NCBI RefSeq assembly: GCF_001280425.1
Contig: NZ_LIUF01000014.1
Coordinates: 1-36,940 of the forward strand
Direction of reading: 5' to 3'
DNA length: 36,940 nt
DNA from: Haloarcula rubripromontorii
GTDB taxonomy: Archaea; Halobacteriota; Halobacteria; Halobacteriales; Haloarculaceae
The notes under the pieces were generated by a model. The model had not been told where the DNA came from and did not search any database. It saw only the letters and a program-made list of their open reading frames with translations. Positions 14,272 to 24,246 of the stretch are shown here, piece by piece. The position numbers and the translations under genes were made by a program. Numbering within the stretch: the stretch's first letter is position 1; the number at the start of each line of letters is the position of its first letter.

Positions 14272-17200
14272 ATGGCAAAACGCGTCGACCGCGACCCAAA
14301 GGCCATCGTCGGTACGGTCATCTGGGAAGAGTTTCCCTCAACAGTTGGAACGGAACTCGAAGAGAAATACCGAACGGCGATGGAAACCGGCGACCCGGTG
14401 TCGTTCGAACAGTACCTCGGCGAACCGTTGAATTACTGGGTCGAAGTGCGGGCATTCCCGGACGATGACGGTCTCACCGTCTTTTCACGTGAAACAACGG
14501 CCGAGCGGGAGCGAGAACTGGAACTGGAACGCAGTGAAACGATCCTCGAAACCATCCACGACGCCGTGTTCGTCCTGAACGATGACGGGACAATCGAATT
14601 CGCGAACGCGGCGTCAAAACGGCTGATTGCCGGGGAAGGGGCAACGGAGATCGCGGGGCAGCAGTTAGAGACAGTTGTAGGTAACCGGGTTTCCACGTCT
14701 GATGCGGAGCAGTTTACATCTGCCGTCCGCTCAACGCTCGCTGACAGAGAAGGTGACAGTGGTGTCACGGGGTTGTACGACGCGGACTTGCAAATCGATA
14801 TCACGACCGGTGGCAATAAACGGACATTTGATGTGCGGGTGACACCATTTCACAGCGACAAGCGCAATCAGGCGCTTGTCGTTGCTCGGGACATCACGAA
14901 CCGAAGCGAAGTCAAGCGGCAGTTAGAGCGGGAACGCGACGCGCTCCGGGAACTCCAGAATATCATGGCAAGCAGCGATGTCTCGGCCGAAACACGCCTT
15001 CACGAGCTTCTCGAACTGGGGTGTCAAACGCTCGGTCTCGATATCGGTATCGTCTCACATATTCAGGGCGATGAGTACACGGTCAAGGCAGTGCACGCGC
15101 CGACTGCCGATATCGAATCCGGGGACCAGTTCGACCTCGAATCGACATACTGTAAAGAGGTCATCGACACAGATGCTGTCTGTTCGTTCGCAGATGCGGT
15201 CAGTGATGAGAGAGAAACCCACCCCGCGTATCGTGAATTCGAGTTAGAGTCGTATATCGGCGTCCCACTCGTCGTTGACGGGACTCGGTACGGGACGGTC
15301 AATTTTTCGAGTCCCGCAACGCGGGTCGCTCCCTTCGGAGCGCTCGAACGGACGTTCGTGAAGCTACTCTCAGAGCTCGTGAGCGCCGAAATATCGCGTA
15401 GCCAAGACCGGACAGACCTCCAGCGACAGGAGTTCCTGTTCGAACGAGTGCAAGACATCGCGGATATCGGTGTCTGGGAGTACTACCCGTCTACAGGCGA
15501 CCTCGACTGGTCTGATGGAGTGCGTCAGATTCACGGGGTCGAGGACGATTACGAGCCGATCATCGACGACGCAATCGAGTTCTACCATCCTGAGGACAGG
15601 GAGACGATTACGAGGGCCGTCGAGCGGGCAATCGAGGACCGGGAGTCGTACGATCTCGATCTCCGAATCGTTCGGACAGACGGTGAGGTGCGCGATGTTC
15701 GGGCGTGGGGAGAGCGCGTCGACGAGACGCAAGACGACGAGCCTGTGCTCCGGGGGGTTTTCCAGGATATCACCGAGCGAAGAGCCGAGGAGCGCGCACA
15801 CCGAGAGCTCGCAGAGGAGTACGAGGCGTTGCTCAACACCTCCGGTGACGCCATATTCATGCTCGATGTCGAGACGGCCGGTGACGAGCCGGCATTCGAG
15901 TTTGCTCGACTCAGTCCCGGCTACGAGTCGCAGACAGGACTCACGACCGAGGAGGTTCGGGGGCAAACACCGCGGCAGGTCTTCGGTGACGAGCGCGGTG
16001 CCGAACTCGCGGCGAACTACACTCGTTGCTACGAGCAGCGTGCGCCGATCTCGTATCGTGAAAAACTGGACATCGCTGACGACGCACGGTTCTGGGACAC
16101 GAGCCTTGCGCCGGTTATGCTGGGTGACGAGATCGTCCGAATCATCGGTATCGCCCGTAACGTAACCGAACAGGTCAATCGGGAACGGAAGCTCGAAGCG
16201 ACCAACCAGCGGCTAGAATCACTCATCGAAGCGACGCCGCTCACCGTCATGGAAATCGACACGGACGGAACAGTTACTCGTTGGAACGACGGGGCCGAGA
16301 ATATGTTCGGCTGGTCGAGCGAAGAAGTGCTTGGCGAATTCAATCCGATGGTCCCAGATGAGCACCGGGCTGAGTTCGCCTCTCACCGGGAGCGTGTACT
16401 GAGTGGCAAGCAAATTCGCGGTAAGGAGGTACGGCGGGAAACGAAAGAAGGGGAAATCTTGGATCTGCTCCTGTCGGTCGCCCCGATCACGGCTCCGGAC
16501 GGTGAGATAACGAGCGTACTGGCCGTGCTGGAGGATATCACTAAGCAGAAACAGTTGGAGTCGAAGCTCCGCTCACTGCAGGAGACTGCACAGCGGCTCA
16601 GTGCTGCGCAATCGAGCGACGAGGTCGGGGACATCGCCGTCGAGGCTGCTGGCGATATTCTCGGATTCGAGCTCACCGGAATCTGGGAGTACGCCGACCA
16701 GACCGACGAACTCGTCCCACTGTCGGCGAGTGCAGCCACGAGAGAGCTACTCGATGAGTTGCCACGTTTGGAAGCCGGCGAGACGCTGGCGTGGGAAGCG
16801 TTCGAGGCGTCGGAGCTACGTCGGTACGACGACCTCCAGTCCGTAACAGCACTCGATGAGGCCGACACGGAACTCAGAAGCGGCCTGTTCGTGCCTTTGG
16901 GCGGGTTTGGACTCATGGGCGTCGGCGCACCGCAAGGCCAGACCTTCTCTGAGGCGGACGTGGATCTGTTCCAGATACTGGGCGCAACTGTCGAAGCAGC
17001 GTTCACACGCGCAAGCCGCGAGACCGAACTGCAACGACAGAACGAACGGCTCGATGAGTTTGCCAGTGTCGTCGCCCACGACCTCCGCAATCCACTCTCC
17101 ATTGCCATCGGCTTTCTCGACATCGTCGAGGAGACGGGCGACCTGAGTCACGTCGCCCGTATCGAGTCGGCACACGACCGCATGGAGCGGCTGATCGACG

Positions 17201-17649
17201 ACCTCCTGACGCTATCGCGCGGTGAGACCACAGTTACGGATGCGAAACAGATCGACCTCAGGGCCGTGACGACGGAGGCCTGGGGGTACGTCGACACCGC
17301 TGAAGCGACGCTGACGGTTGCTGACACGGTCCCGACAGTGGCCGGTGATGCCAGCCGGTTGACGCAGCTGTTCGAGAACCTCTTCAGAAACGCTATCGAG
17401 CATGGCGGGGAAGCGGTCACGGTAACCGTCGGGCAGCTAGACGGCGGTGACGGGTTCTACGTCGAAGACGACGGTGACGGGATTCCCCCAGAGAAGCGTG
17501 AGGAAGTGCTCGAACACGGCGTCACATCTACCAAAGGGGGCACTGGCTTCGGCCTCTCGATCGTGGAGGACATCGCCAAAGCGCACGGCTGGAGCGTCCG
17601 CGTGACGGAGGGCGCTGCTGGCGGGGCGCGGTTCGAGTTCTGCTACTGA
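14272..17649 (+). CDS. Multi-PAS/GAF sensor histidine kinase (C-terminal, main part of interrupted gene)
   Basis: A 1,125-residue open frame in the same phase as the piece ending at 14247. In order: rest of the first PAS domain (1-75), PAS (about 90-215), GAF (about 235-380), three more PAS domains (about 395-510, 520-640, 645-760) and a second GAF (about 770-920). Then follow HisKA with H936 in VVAHDLRNPL and the HATPase domain with LFRNAIEHG, EDDGDGIP and GGTGFGLSIV. All kinase boxes are intact. It has no membrane segment. If the upstream stop is real, a shorter kinase without the receiver could still be made from the ATG at 14272, although its first PAS domain would be cut. Confidence 0.85.
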   Translation: MAKRVDRDPKAIVGTVIWEEFPSTVGTELEEKYRTAMETGDPVSFEQYLGEPLNYWVEVRAFPDDDGLTVFSRETTAERERELELERSETILETIHDAVFVLNDDGTIEFANAASKRLIAGEGATEIAGQQLETVVGNRVSTSDAEQFTSAVRSTLADREGDSGVTGLYDADLQIDITTGGNKRTFDVRVTPFHSDKRNQALVVARDITNRSEVKRQLERERDALRELQNIMASSDVSAETRLHELLELGCQTLGLDIGIVSHIQGDEYTVKAVHAPTADIESGDQFDLESTYCKEVIDTDAVCSFADAVSDERETHPAYREFELESYIGVPLVVDGTRYGTVNFSSPATRVAPFGALERTFVKLLSELVSAEISRSQDRTDLQRQEFLFERVQDIADIGVWEYYPSTGDLDWSDGVRQIHGVEDDYEPIIDDAIEFYHPEDRETITRAVERAIEDRESYDLDLRIVRTDGEVRDVRAWGERVDETQDDEPVLRGVFQDITERRAEERAHRELAEEYEALLNTSGDAIFMLDVETAGDEPAFEFARLSPGYESQTGLTTEEVRGQTPRQVFGDERGAELAANYTRCYEQRAPISYREKLDIADDARFWDTSLAPVMLGDEIVRIIGIARNVTEQVNRERKLEATNQRLESLIEATPLTVMEIDTDGTVTRWNDGAENMFGWSSEEVLGEFNPMVPDEHRAEFASHRERVLSGKQIRGKEVRRETKEGEILDLLLSVAPITAPDGEITSVLAVLEDITKQKQLESKLRSLQETAQRLSAAQSSDEVGDIAVEAAGDILGFELTGIWEYADQTDELVPLSASAATRELLDELPRLEAGETLAWEAFEASELRRYDDLQSVTALDEADTELRSGLFVPLGGFGLMGVGAPQGQTFSEADVDLFQILGATVEAAFTRASRETELQRQNERLDEFASVVAHDLRNPLSIAIGFLDIVEETGDLSHVARIESAHDRMERLIDDLLTLSRGETTVTDAKQIDLRAVTTEAWGYVDTAEATLTVADTVPTVAGDASRLTQLFENLFRNAIEHGGEAVTVTVGQLDGGDGFYVEDDGDGIPPEKREEVLEHGVTSTKGGTGFGLSIVEDIAKAHGWSVRVTEGAAGGARFEFCY

Positions 17650-17721
17650 GAGAAGCGGTAGTAGCGACTTCTCGGTACTTCGACAGGCATGGAACCAGTT
17701 CCGGGATCGACAGAAAGAGAG

Positions 17722-19017
17722 CTACGGCCAGAGCCCGCGCGCTTCGTGGGCCTCAGCGATGCGTGACAGGGCGACAATATACGCCGCATCCCGCCACGTG
17801 ATGTCGCGCTTTTCGAACTCCGTCCGGACTGCGTCCCAGGCCGCTCGCATCTCTTCGTCGAGTTCGTCGTTCACTCGTTCGAGTGACCACGACCGACGGT
17901 TGATGTCCTGTAGCCACTCGAAGTAGCTCACCGTGACGCCGCCGGCGTTCGCCAGAATGTCCGGAATCACGACAACATCGCGGTCAGCGAGGATGGAGTC
18001 AGCAGTGGACGTTGTCGGGCCGTTCGCCCCTTCGACGACGAAATCCGCGGCGATGTCGTCCGCGTTCGCCTCGGTGATGACGTTGCCGAGTGCTGCCGGA
18101 ATGAGAACGTCGACATCGAGCGTCAGCAGTTCGTCGTTCGAAATCACGGTGTCGGCGTACTCGGTGACCGCCTCCGGTTCCTCGTCGTGTGACGGGACTG
18201 TCCCGGTATCGATGCCGGCGGGATCGTACATCGCGCCGTTCACGTCGCTGATCGCGACGACAGTCGCGCCCTGGTCGTCAAGTAACCGTGCTGCGTTCGC
18301 ACCGACACTGCCGTAACCCTGTACCGCGACGGTGGTGTCCGACAGTGGCTGGTCGTAGTACTCACAGACCTGCTGTGTGATAATCGCGACGCTCCGACCG
18401 GGCGCGTCTTCACGTCCCTCGCTCCCACCGACGATCGGCGGCTTGCCGGTGACGACCCCCGGTATCGTCTCGCCCTCTTGCATGGAGTAGGCGTCCATCA
18501 GCCAGGCCATCGTCTGTGGGTCCGTTCCCATGTCCGGGGCTGGTATGTCCCGGTTCGGACCGATAACCTCGCGGAGTTCCTGTGCGAACCGGCGGGTGAG
18601 CCGTTCTTTCTCGTCTCGGCTCAGCGTTTTCGGATTGACTGCGATACCGCCTTTCGCGCCGCCGAAGGGGAGGTCCATCACCGCGCACTTCCAGGTCATC
18701 CATATTCCGAGTCCGACGCACTCGTCCCTCGTCACGTCGGGATGATAGCGGAGGCCGCCTTTGTACGGCCCTCTGACGCTATCGTGCTGTGCTCGAAACC
18801 CGGTGAACACTTCCACCGTACCATCGTCCCGCTCAATCGGGACGGTGACCTCGTGGACGTTTTTCGGGTGGTTGAGTCGTTCGACGATGTTCGGGTCGAT
18901 ATCGAGGTGGTCCGCGGCTCTGTGGAGTTGCAGACGAGCAGTTTCAAGCGCCGATTCGGGCTCGGACGATGTCGACGAATCTCCCGACGGAGAAGCGGAG
19001 GTCAGTTCTGGTCCCAT
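17722..19017 (-). CDS. gdhA: Glutamate dehydrogenase
   Basis: A 431-residue Glu/Leu/Phe/Val dehydrogenase. The first 25 residues form an acidic, serine-rich lead not needed for the fold. The substrate domain holds [13 protein letters not shown] and [13 protein letters not shown] with the catalytic lysine region. The Rossmann domain contains [17 protein letters not shown], and the end has [15 protein letters not shown]. It interconverts glutamate with 2-oxoglutarate and ammonia using NAD(P). It follows the small zinc-ribbon gene by only two bases, so the two are co-translated. A second, different glutamate dehydrogenase lies at 22894, on the other side of a Bat-type regulator. Coenzyme preference cannot be read from the sequence with confidence. 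Confidence 0.93.
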   Translation of the reverse strand: MGPELTSASPSGDSSTSSEPESALETARLQLHRAADHLDIDPNIVERLNHPKNVHEVTVPIERDDGTVEVFTGFRAQHDSVRGPYKGGLRYHPDVTRDECVGLGIWMTWKCAVMDLPFGGAKGGIAVNPKTLSRDEKERLTRRFAQELREVIGPNRDIPAPDMGTDPQTMAWLMDAYSMQEGETIPGVVTGKPPIVGGSEGREDAPGRSVAIITQQVCEYYDQPLSDTTVAVQGYGSVGANAARLLDDQGATVVAISDVNGAMYDPAGIDTGTVPSHDEEPEAVTEYADTVISNDELLTLDVDVLIPAALGNVITEANADDIAADFVVEGANGPTTSTADSILADRDVVVIPDILANAGGVTVSYFEWLQDINRRSWSLERVNDELDEEMRAAWDAVRTEFEKRDITWRDAAYIVALSRIAEAHEARGLWP

Positions 19018-19019
19018 CG

Positions 19020-19163
19020 TTATTCCAGCGGTGTCAGTCGGTTGCGCATTTCACCGCCGCAGTCCCGACAGTTCTCCGGTTGGCTCTCTGCAGTGATGAC
19101 TGTGCCACACGCAAAGCACTCGTACGGTGTCTTCTCGTCGTGGTCTTGCTCTACATCTCTCAT
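19020..19163 (-). CDS. 47-residue zinc-ribbon (rubrerythrin-like, DUF7129-type) protein
   Basis: A very short gene found by reading the minus strand upstream of glutamate dehydrogenase. The protein starts [20 protein letters not shown] and ends with NRLTPLE. It carries two cysteine pairs, C-x2-C (CFAC) and C-x2-C (CRDC) followed by GG, that make a rubredoxin-like zinc ribbon. Such haloarchaeal mini-proteins are annotated as rubrerythrin-like and have no proven role. Its stop codon lies two bases before the start of gdhA, so the two are almost certainly one operon. It may bind zinc or iron, or touch the dehydrogenase; that is inference. Confidence 0.8.
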   Translation of the reverse strand: MRDVEQDHDEKTPYECFACGTVITAESQPENCRDCGGEMRNRLTPLE

Positions 19164-19270
19164 GTGTATTCACGAGTGACGGTTTCTAACCGCCGGTACT
19201 CAATTAAGGAATAGAAGGACATCAAAGGAATATTCAGAGGTTAAACAAAGAAGTAGGGGTAGAGTTGGTT

Positions 19271-19287
19271 GTTTATTATTGAACCCC
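19271..19287 (-). repeat. 17-bp inverted repeat, copy at the 3' side of the Bat-type gene
   Basis: On the minus strand this reads GGGGTTCAATAATAAAC, a perfect match to the plus strand at 22270-22286. It starts two bases past the stop codon of the Bat-type regulator and lies about 108 bases before the zinc-ribbon/gdhA operon. It could therefore belong to that operon's control region. The partner copy lies in the control region of the Bat-type gene. Confidence 0.7.
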
Positions 19288-19288
19288 T

Positions 19289-22156
19289 CTATTGCTCCAG
19301 ACCCGAGACGCTCCGGTCTTCGAACAGTGTGGTGAACAGTTTCCGCTGTGCAGTCCGGACGTGCTGGTAGAACGCCGGTGGCGAGATCTCGAGCATCGTC
19401 GCGATGTCTTCGCCGGACTTCGTACGCGGTGACTCGAAGTAACCGCTGTAGTAGGCGGTCTGGATTACTTCGAGTTGCCGTTCCGTGAGGTCCGTGAGGA
19501 ACTCCGAACCCCGGTCCTGCTCGATACCCCGTTCGAGCGTCTCCTTGCGCTTGAGTTCGACGCCGGAGAACGTGCTGTCGACCAACTGTGCGATGTTTCG
19601 AACGTCAACGCTCTGTGGTACATCGACGACAAGTGTCGTCCCGTCCGGATCGGCGGTCGCTTCCCGGAAGATAGCGCCGTGGTCGGCGAGTTCTAGGGCG
19701 AGAAACGGCTGTGACAGTTCCAGCCGCAGGACGCCGGTGTCAGTGTCACCGTCGCTTATCTCTGTCACGTCGTCAATCGTCGTCATATCAGCCGCGGCTG
19801 CCGCAACCGTTTGCACGTCAGCATCTTCGACTGTAACGAACACGCTGTTGCCGGCGGGCGCGTGTTGGATGCCACCCTCGTAGGAAAGCGTACACCCCAC
19901 AGACCGGGCAAGTCGCGACAGGAGGAACCGCTCGTCATCGATGGCGAACTCGACGCGTGTCACCGAGGTCGTGAGTAGCGCGTGTTTCCGTTCGATGGCG
20001 CTGAGTGCCGAGGCAATCGTCTCGCCGAGTTCGTGCAACACAGTGCGCGTTGTCTCGTCGAACGCGTCTTTCGTGTCCGCATAGATGGTGAGAATCCCGT
20101 GCCTGAGGTCGTTGTACACGAGTGGGATACTCAGCACTGAGAGGAAGTCACGCGTGAGCGCGTCCGACCGCCACGGTGCGTTTCGGAGGTCGGCGGCAAC
20201 GTTGGGGATCATCGTCACCTCGCCGGTCGCAGCCGTCTGACCTGCAGGCTCGGTTTCGGAGGCCGCGACGGCGATTGACTGACTGTCGAGATACCCCTGT
20301 TCGGTGCCGGCCCACGCTCGCGGTTCGACGGTAGTACCGCCCGGGTCGACGCTGCCGATCCACGCGAACTTGAAGCGGTCCGTGTCAGTCAGCCGTTCGC
20401 AGACAGTGTGGTTGATCTCGTCCTGTGTTTCGGCGCTGACGATCGTCTGGTCTATCTCCCGAATCGTGTTGTTAATGTGATTTAGGGCGGTCAGCTGCTC
20501 GTTTTGCCGCTGCAGTTCGCGGTCCTGTTCCCGGAGCTGGGATTCCCGGACGACCCGGTCGAGAGCGGCTTCTGCGGTCGCTGCGAGCAGATCAGTGAGT
20601 TCCTGTGTCACGTCGTCGAACACCCCGACCGCAGTCGACCCGGTGACGAACACGCCGTGAGTACCGAGCGGAATGAACATGACGCTCCGGAGGTCAGTTG
20701 CTCGGTTTTCCAGCCGATCCGACGTATGGACATCGTCGAACACGAGTGTCTCGTCGTTGACGAAGCTGTGGCTCGGAAGCGTGTCGTCGTTCGTGCGGAC
20801 GGCCGGCAGCGGCCCGTGGTGTTCGGTCATTGCCTGGGACTGCGCCACAGGCTGGAGTTCGTTCGTCTCGGCGTCGTGCAGATAGATGGCACTCGCGGAG
20901 ACGTCGAACACACTGAGCACGTCATCGACGATATGCTGGGCGATTTCCTGATTGGTTTCTGTGTAGAGGAACTTCCGTGCGGTCTCCTGTAGCGTCGTCA
21001 GTGCTTCCTCGCGCTGTTTCCGTTTCGTGATATCCCGGCAACTATACAGCAGCGTTCCGTCCTGAATCGAGACTTCGCGGACGTTGACGAGCAGTGTATG
21101 CTCGTGACCCGCTTTGTCGGTGACTGTACACTCGATGTTCTTGAGAACGCCCTTCTCGGCGAGTTCCGCTCGGTCGAACAGATCCTCACCGAGGAGCGTA
21201 TCGATCGTTTCCTGCTCGCGAATCTCGTCGTCGGTGTAACCGAAAATGAAGTGGACGTTCGGGCAGACGTAGGTGTACTCTCCGTCCTCGTTCGTCATGA
21301 GGACGGTGTCGGTCATATTGCTGAGCGTGACTCGGTGGAGCTCCTCGGACTGGCGGAGGTCACGGTCGAGGGTGACCTGCTCCGTGATGTCGATTCCTTC
21401 GATCACAATCGAGGTGACGTCGCCGAAATCGTTCTCGACCGGCCGAACTGAAAGCTCGATAACGCGGTCTGTGGCTGTGGTCGGCCGGTGAACGACGACG
21501 TTACCGAACTGCCCGTCACGTGCGGCCTCTACGAGTTGCCGGATATCGCGTTCAGTTGCCTCGGATCTGGACCACCAGGGCAGCGTCCAGAACGGGTCAC
21601 CGGTGACCGCAGCCACGTCCTCGTCAATCATCGCTCGTCCCGTCTGATTCACACGGGCGAGCGAGCCGTCCGGATCGAGGACCCACGTGGCCGTCTGTGT
21701 GTCGTGAAAGACGGCGTCGAACTGCCGTGCCCGTTCGCGCTGCTTGATCGCTCGATGAGCGGCTCGGAGTACCTTCTCGGTTCGCTCGACCAAGTCGTCT
21801 ATCCGCAGGCCGTCTGTTCCTGTGAGGGAGACATAGTCGGAAACGCCGGCCTCGATTGCCTCGCTCGCCAGGGCCTCACTGCCGTCCGTCGCCCCGAGGA
21901 CGACTGGAGGGTCCGGAGCCGAGTCACGGAGCTGTCGTATCAAGTCGATACCACTCCCGTCGTCGAGTGTCGCTGCCGTGACGACGCAGTCGACTGAGCG
22001 CTGCCGCACTGTGTCCAGAGCGGCCGGTGTTGTCTCGGCGGTGAGGATATCGGCCCCGGTACTCGCTGCGAGCGCATCCGAGAACGGCTCGCTCCAGTTC
22101 GTAGAACCGACCACAAGTACCTGAGCCGTGTCGAGTGGGCGCTCAGTGTTACTCAT
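19289..22156 (-). CDS. Bat-type multi-sensor transcriptional regulator (pseudo-receiver, PAS, GAF, HTH_10)
   Basis: A 955-residue relative of bacterio-opsin activator. Residues about 8-125 have a receiver fold without acceptor aspartate (CVVTAATLDDG) or acidic pair (VLVVGSTN). Two PAS domains follow (about 140-265 and 270-390). A GAF-like domain (about 395-545) and a second GAF (about 570-725, with FAWIGSVDPGG and SIPLVYNDLRHGILTIYAD) come next. The bacterio-opsin activator domain spans about 735-885. The C-terminus is an HTH_10 DNA-binding domain (LTERQLEVIQTAYYSGYFESPR, IATMLEISPPAFYQHVR). It senses a small molecule, redox state or light-related cofactor that cannot be named. It sits between two glutamate dehydrogenase genes, and a 17-bp inverted repeat brackets the gene. 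Confidence 0.9.
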   Translation of the reverse strand: MSNTERPLDTAQVLVVGSTNWSEPFSDALAASTGADILTAETTPAALDTVRQRSVDCVVTAATLDDGSGIDLIRQLRDSAPDPPVVLGATDGSEALASEAIEAGVSDYVSLTGTDGLRIDDLVERTEKVLRAAHRAIKQRERARQFDAVFHDTQTATWVLDPDGSLARVNQTGRAMIDEDVAAVTGDPFWTLPWWSRSEATERDIRQLVEAARDGQFGNVVVHRPTTATDRVIELSVRPVENDFGDVTSIVIEGIDITEQVTLDRDLRQSEELHRVTLSNMTDTVLMTNEDGEYTYVCPNVHFIFGYTDDEIREQETIDTLLGEDLFDRAELAEKGVLKNIECTVTDKAGHEHTLLVNVREVSIQDGTLLYSCRDITKRKQREEALTTLQETARKFLYTETNQEIAQHIVDDVLSVFDVSASAIYLHDAETNELQPVAQSQAMTEHHGPLPAVRTNDDTLPSHSFVNDETLVFDDVHTSDRLENRATDLRSVMFIPLGTHGVFVTGSTAVGVFDDVTQELTDLLAATAEAALDRVVRESQLREQDRELQRQNEQLTALNHINNTIREIDQTIVSAETQDEINHTVCERLTDTDRFKFAWIGSVDPGGTTVEPRAWAGTEQGYLDSQSIAVAASETEPAGQTAATGEVTMIPNVAADLRNAPWRSDALTRDFLSVLSIPLVYNDLRHGILTIYADTKDAFDETTRTVLHELGETIASALSAIERKHALLTTSVTRVEFAIDDERFLLSRLARSVGCTLSYEGGIQHAPAGNSVFVTVEDADVQTVAAAAADMTTIDDVTEISDGDTDTGVLRLELSQPFLALELADHGAIFREATADPDGTTLVVDVPQSVDVRNIAQLVDSTFSGVELKRKETLERGIEQDRGSEFLTDLTERQLEVIQTAYYSGYFESPRTKSGEDIATMLEISPPAFYQHVRTAQRKLFTTLFEDRSVSGLEQ

Positions 22157-22893
22157 CTGACGCTCTCAGGCACGAAGCTCTCACTGTGACCACTATCGTG
22201 ATGGGACACTCGTTCGTGGTGCCGCCACCTGTCGGAAACGAGAGGGTTCAGTTGCCGGAATATGGGTTTGGGGTTCAATAATAAACACCTGATGTCCGGA
22301 AGACTTCGTTGCTAAACAATTTAGTATTTGCTCATTCCTGCGGTCGTTTCGATAGAGTGCCATGGGTCGACGACCGGACCGCACGGAGGCACAAGCACAC
22401 GGACGCCGACACAGGTGTCCCCACTCGTCGTTCAGCGGGCCAGCGGCTCTCGCCTCAGATCAGCTATGATGGACGTACAACGTCGCTTGATGGAGAAGAG
22501 AGCTATCAGGCACATCGAGGCACCGATGTCGGTGCCAGTGTTCCGATCCGTGACGCGGGTCTGGCACTTCCCCAGCGGAGACGCTCTGCTCGAACGTACC
22601 GGGCATCGTGACTGCCTGATTCCGGACGTCGACCGGGTCGATGTTCCAGTGCGTGACACGGAACAGGTTGCAGATGCTGTGGCACTCGATACGGACACCG
22701 CTGTTCGGATAGTAAATAAAACAGGAAATCTAGTAGTAATAAAATTTGATAGTAATTTAAATATAGGATAATAGTTCCTCGATTTAGAGCGCCGGTGTAA
22801 GCCGTTTTGTTAGTTTATTCTGTGTCCAGAAATACGATCACTATTCTGGTAAAAATAGATAGTTTTTGGTATCTCTATGAATCTCGTGGATAC
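22157..22893. other. Control region between the Bat-type gene and the second gdhA
   Basis: 737 bases with no convincing gene. It contains the 17-bp repeat at 22270-22286, and a weak open frame at 22466-22771 (101 codons) whose last quarter is very AT-rich and unlike coding DNA. A strongly AT-rich tract at 22700-22890 precedes the glutamate dehydrogenase. That tract has several TATA-like runs (for example AGTAATTTAAATATA near 22751-22765) and is the likely promoter zone. Confidence 0.5.
22270..22286 (+). repeat. 17-bp inverted repeat, copy upstream of the Bat-type gene
   Basis: GGGGTTCAATAATAAAC, identical to the minus strand at 19271-19287. It lies 114 bases before the start of the Bat-type gene on the opposite strand. 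Its AT-rich half could serve as a TATA element or as a regulator binding site. Confidence 0.7.
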
Positions 22894-24147
22894 ATGTCTG
22901 ATGTAAATCCGTACCAGAGCCTGCGGACACAGATCGATGCAGCAGCACAATACGTGGACATCCCAGAGGGACAACTGGAGCGGCTGAAAGCACCCGAGCG
23001 GATACTGGAAACGAACCTCTCTGTCGAGATGGACGACGGGTCAATCGAGGTGTTCCGTGCGTATCGGTCACAGTTCAATGGCGACCGTGGCCCGTATAAG
23101 GGTGGAATCCGCTATCACCCGCAAGTAGACCGCGACGAGGTCAAGGCGCTCTCTGGGTGGATGGTCTACAAGACGGCGACGAGCGACATCCCGCTCGGCG
23201 GTGGGAAAGGCGGCATCGTCATCGACCCACGTAACTATTCGGAGAGCGAACTCGAACGAGTCACACGCTCATTCGCCAAGGAGTTGACCCCGCTCATAGG
23301 GGCCGACCGCGACGTGCCCGCACCTGACGTCAATACGGGCCAGCGCGAGATGAACTGGATCAAGGACACCTACGAGACACTCGAACACACGACCGAGCCC
23401 GGCGTCATCACGGGGAAAGACCTCGCAAGCGGCGGTAGCGAAGGCCGCGTCGAAGCGACCGGGCGGTCGACGGTCGTCGCGGCGCGTGAAGCCTTCGAGT
23501 ATCTCGGCAAGGACCTCGAAGGCGCGACGGTGGCGGTCCAGGGCTACGGGAACGCCGGCTGGATCGCGGCGAAACTTATCGACGAGATGGGAGCCAATGT
23601 CGTCGCCGTGTCCGATTCGAGCGGGGCGATCTACAGCGAATCGTCGTTCGACCCCGTCGCAGTCAAAGACTACAAACGCGAAACCGGGAGTGTCGTCGGC
23701 TATCCGGACGCAGCGACGGAACTGACGAACGATGACCTGCTCACACTCGATGTCGATCTGGTGATCCCGGCCGCCCTTGAAAACGCCATCGACGAGTCTC
23801 TGGCACGTGAGATATCCGCGGACGTTATCTCTGAGGCCGCGAACGGCCCGATCACTCCCGCAGCGGACGATGTTCTCAGCGACCGCGAGACGCTTATCAT
23901 CCCGGACATCCTCGCGAACGCGGGCGGCGTCATCGTGTCGTACTTCGAGTGGGTCCAGAACCGACAGCGCTTCTACTGGTCCGAAGAGCGCGTGAACGAG
24001 GAACTAGATTCGATTATCGTCAAGCAGTTCGGGAACCTCGTCGATGCCTACGAGGAGCGAAACCTTCCGTCCCTCCGAACCGGCGCATACGTCGTTGCAC
24101 TCCAACGGGTCATGAACGCCAGCGAGCAGAACGGAACCTGGCCATAG
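22894..24147 (+). CDS. gdhA: Glutamate dehydrogenase (second paralogue)
   Basis: 417 residues from [10 protein letters not shown]; an in-frame ATG at 22807 would add an AT-rich, non-haloarchaeal-looking lead and is not preferred. The substrate domain has [13 protein letters not shown] and [13 protein letters not shown]. The nucleotide domain has [17 protein letters not shown], and the end has [17 protein letters not shown]. It makes or breaks glutamate with NAD(P). It differs clearly from the copy at 17722, for example in [14 protein letters not shown] against [14 protein letters not shown]. The pair are therefore old paralogues and may work in opposite directions or with different coenzymes. 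It is transcribed alone from an AT-rich promoter region, and a ribbon-helix-helix regulator gene follows. Confidence 0.93.
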   Translation: MSDVNPYQSLRTQIDAAAQYVDIPEGQLERLKAPERILETNLSVEMDDGSIEVFRAYRSQFNGDRGPYKGGIRYHPQVDRDEVKALSGWMVYKTATSDIPLGGGKGGIVIDPRNYSESELERVTRSFAKELTPLIGADRDVPAPDVNTGQREMNWIKDTYETLEHTTEPGVITGKDLASGGSEGRVEATGRSTVVAAREAFEYLGKDLEGATVAVQGYGNAGWIAAKLIDEMGANVVAVSDSSGAIYSESSFDPVAVKDYKRETGSVVGYPDAATELTNDDLLTLDVDLVIPAALENAIDESLAREISADVISEAANGPITPAADDVLSDRETLIIPDILANAGGVIVSYFEWVQNRQRFYWSEERVNEELDSIIVKQFGNLVDAYEERNLPSLRTGAYVVALQRVMNASEQNGTWP

Positions 24148-24246
24148 AGTCCCAGACACAGTCGGACGCGCGTCTCGCTGACAGGTCCGAGGGCACTCTG
24201 TCACCAAACGGCACGATATTAAGGCCATCCAGTGACGAAGGCAACT

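Noticed and set aside
19271..22286. Inverted repeat pair considered as the ends of an insertion sequence
   Set aside because: The enclosed gene is a sensor-regulator, not a transposase, and no target duplication is visible outside the repeats.
22466..22771. Open frame of 101 codons between the Bat-type gene and the second gdhA
   Set aside because: Its last quarter runs through a very AT-rich stretch unlike haloarchaeal coding DNA, no family is recognisable and it overlaps the probable promoter zone. It could be a gene remnant, but support is too weak.
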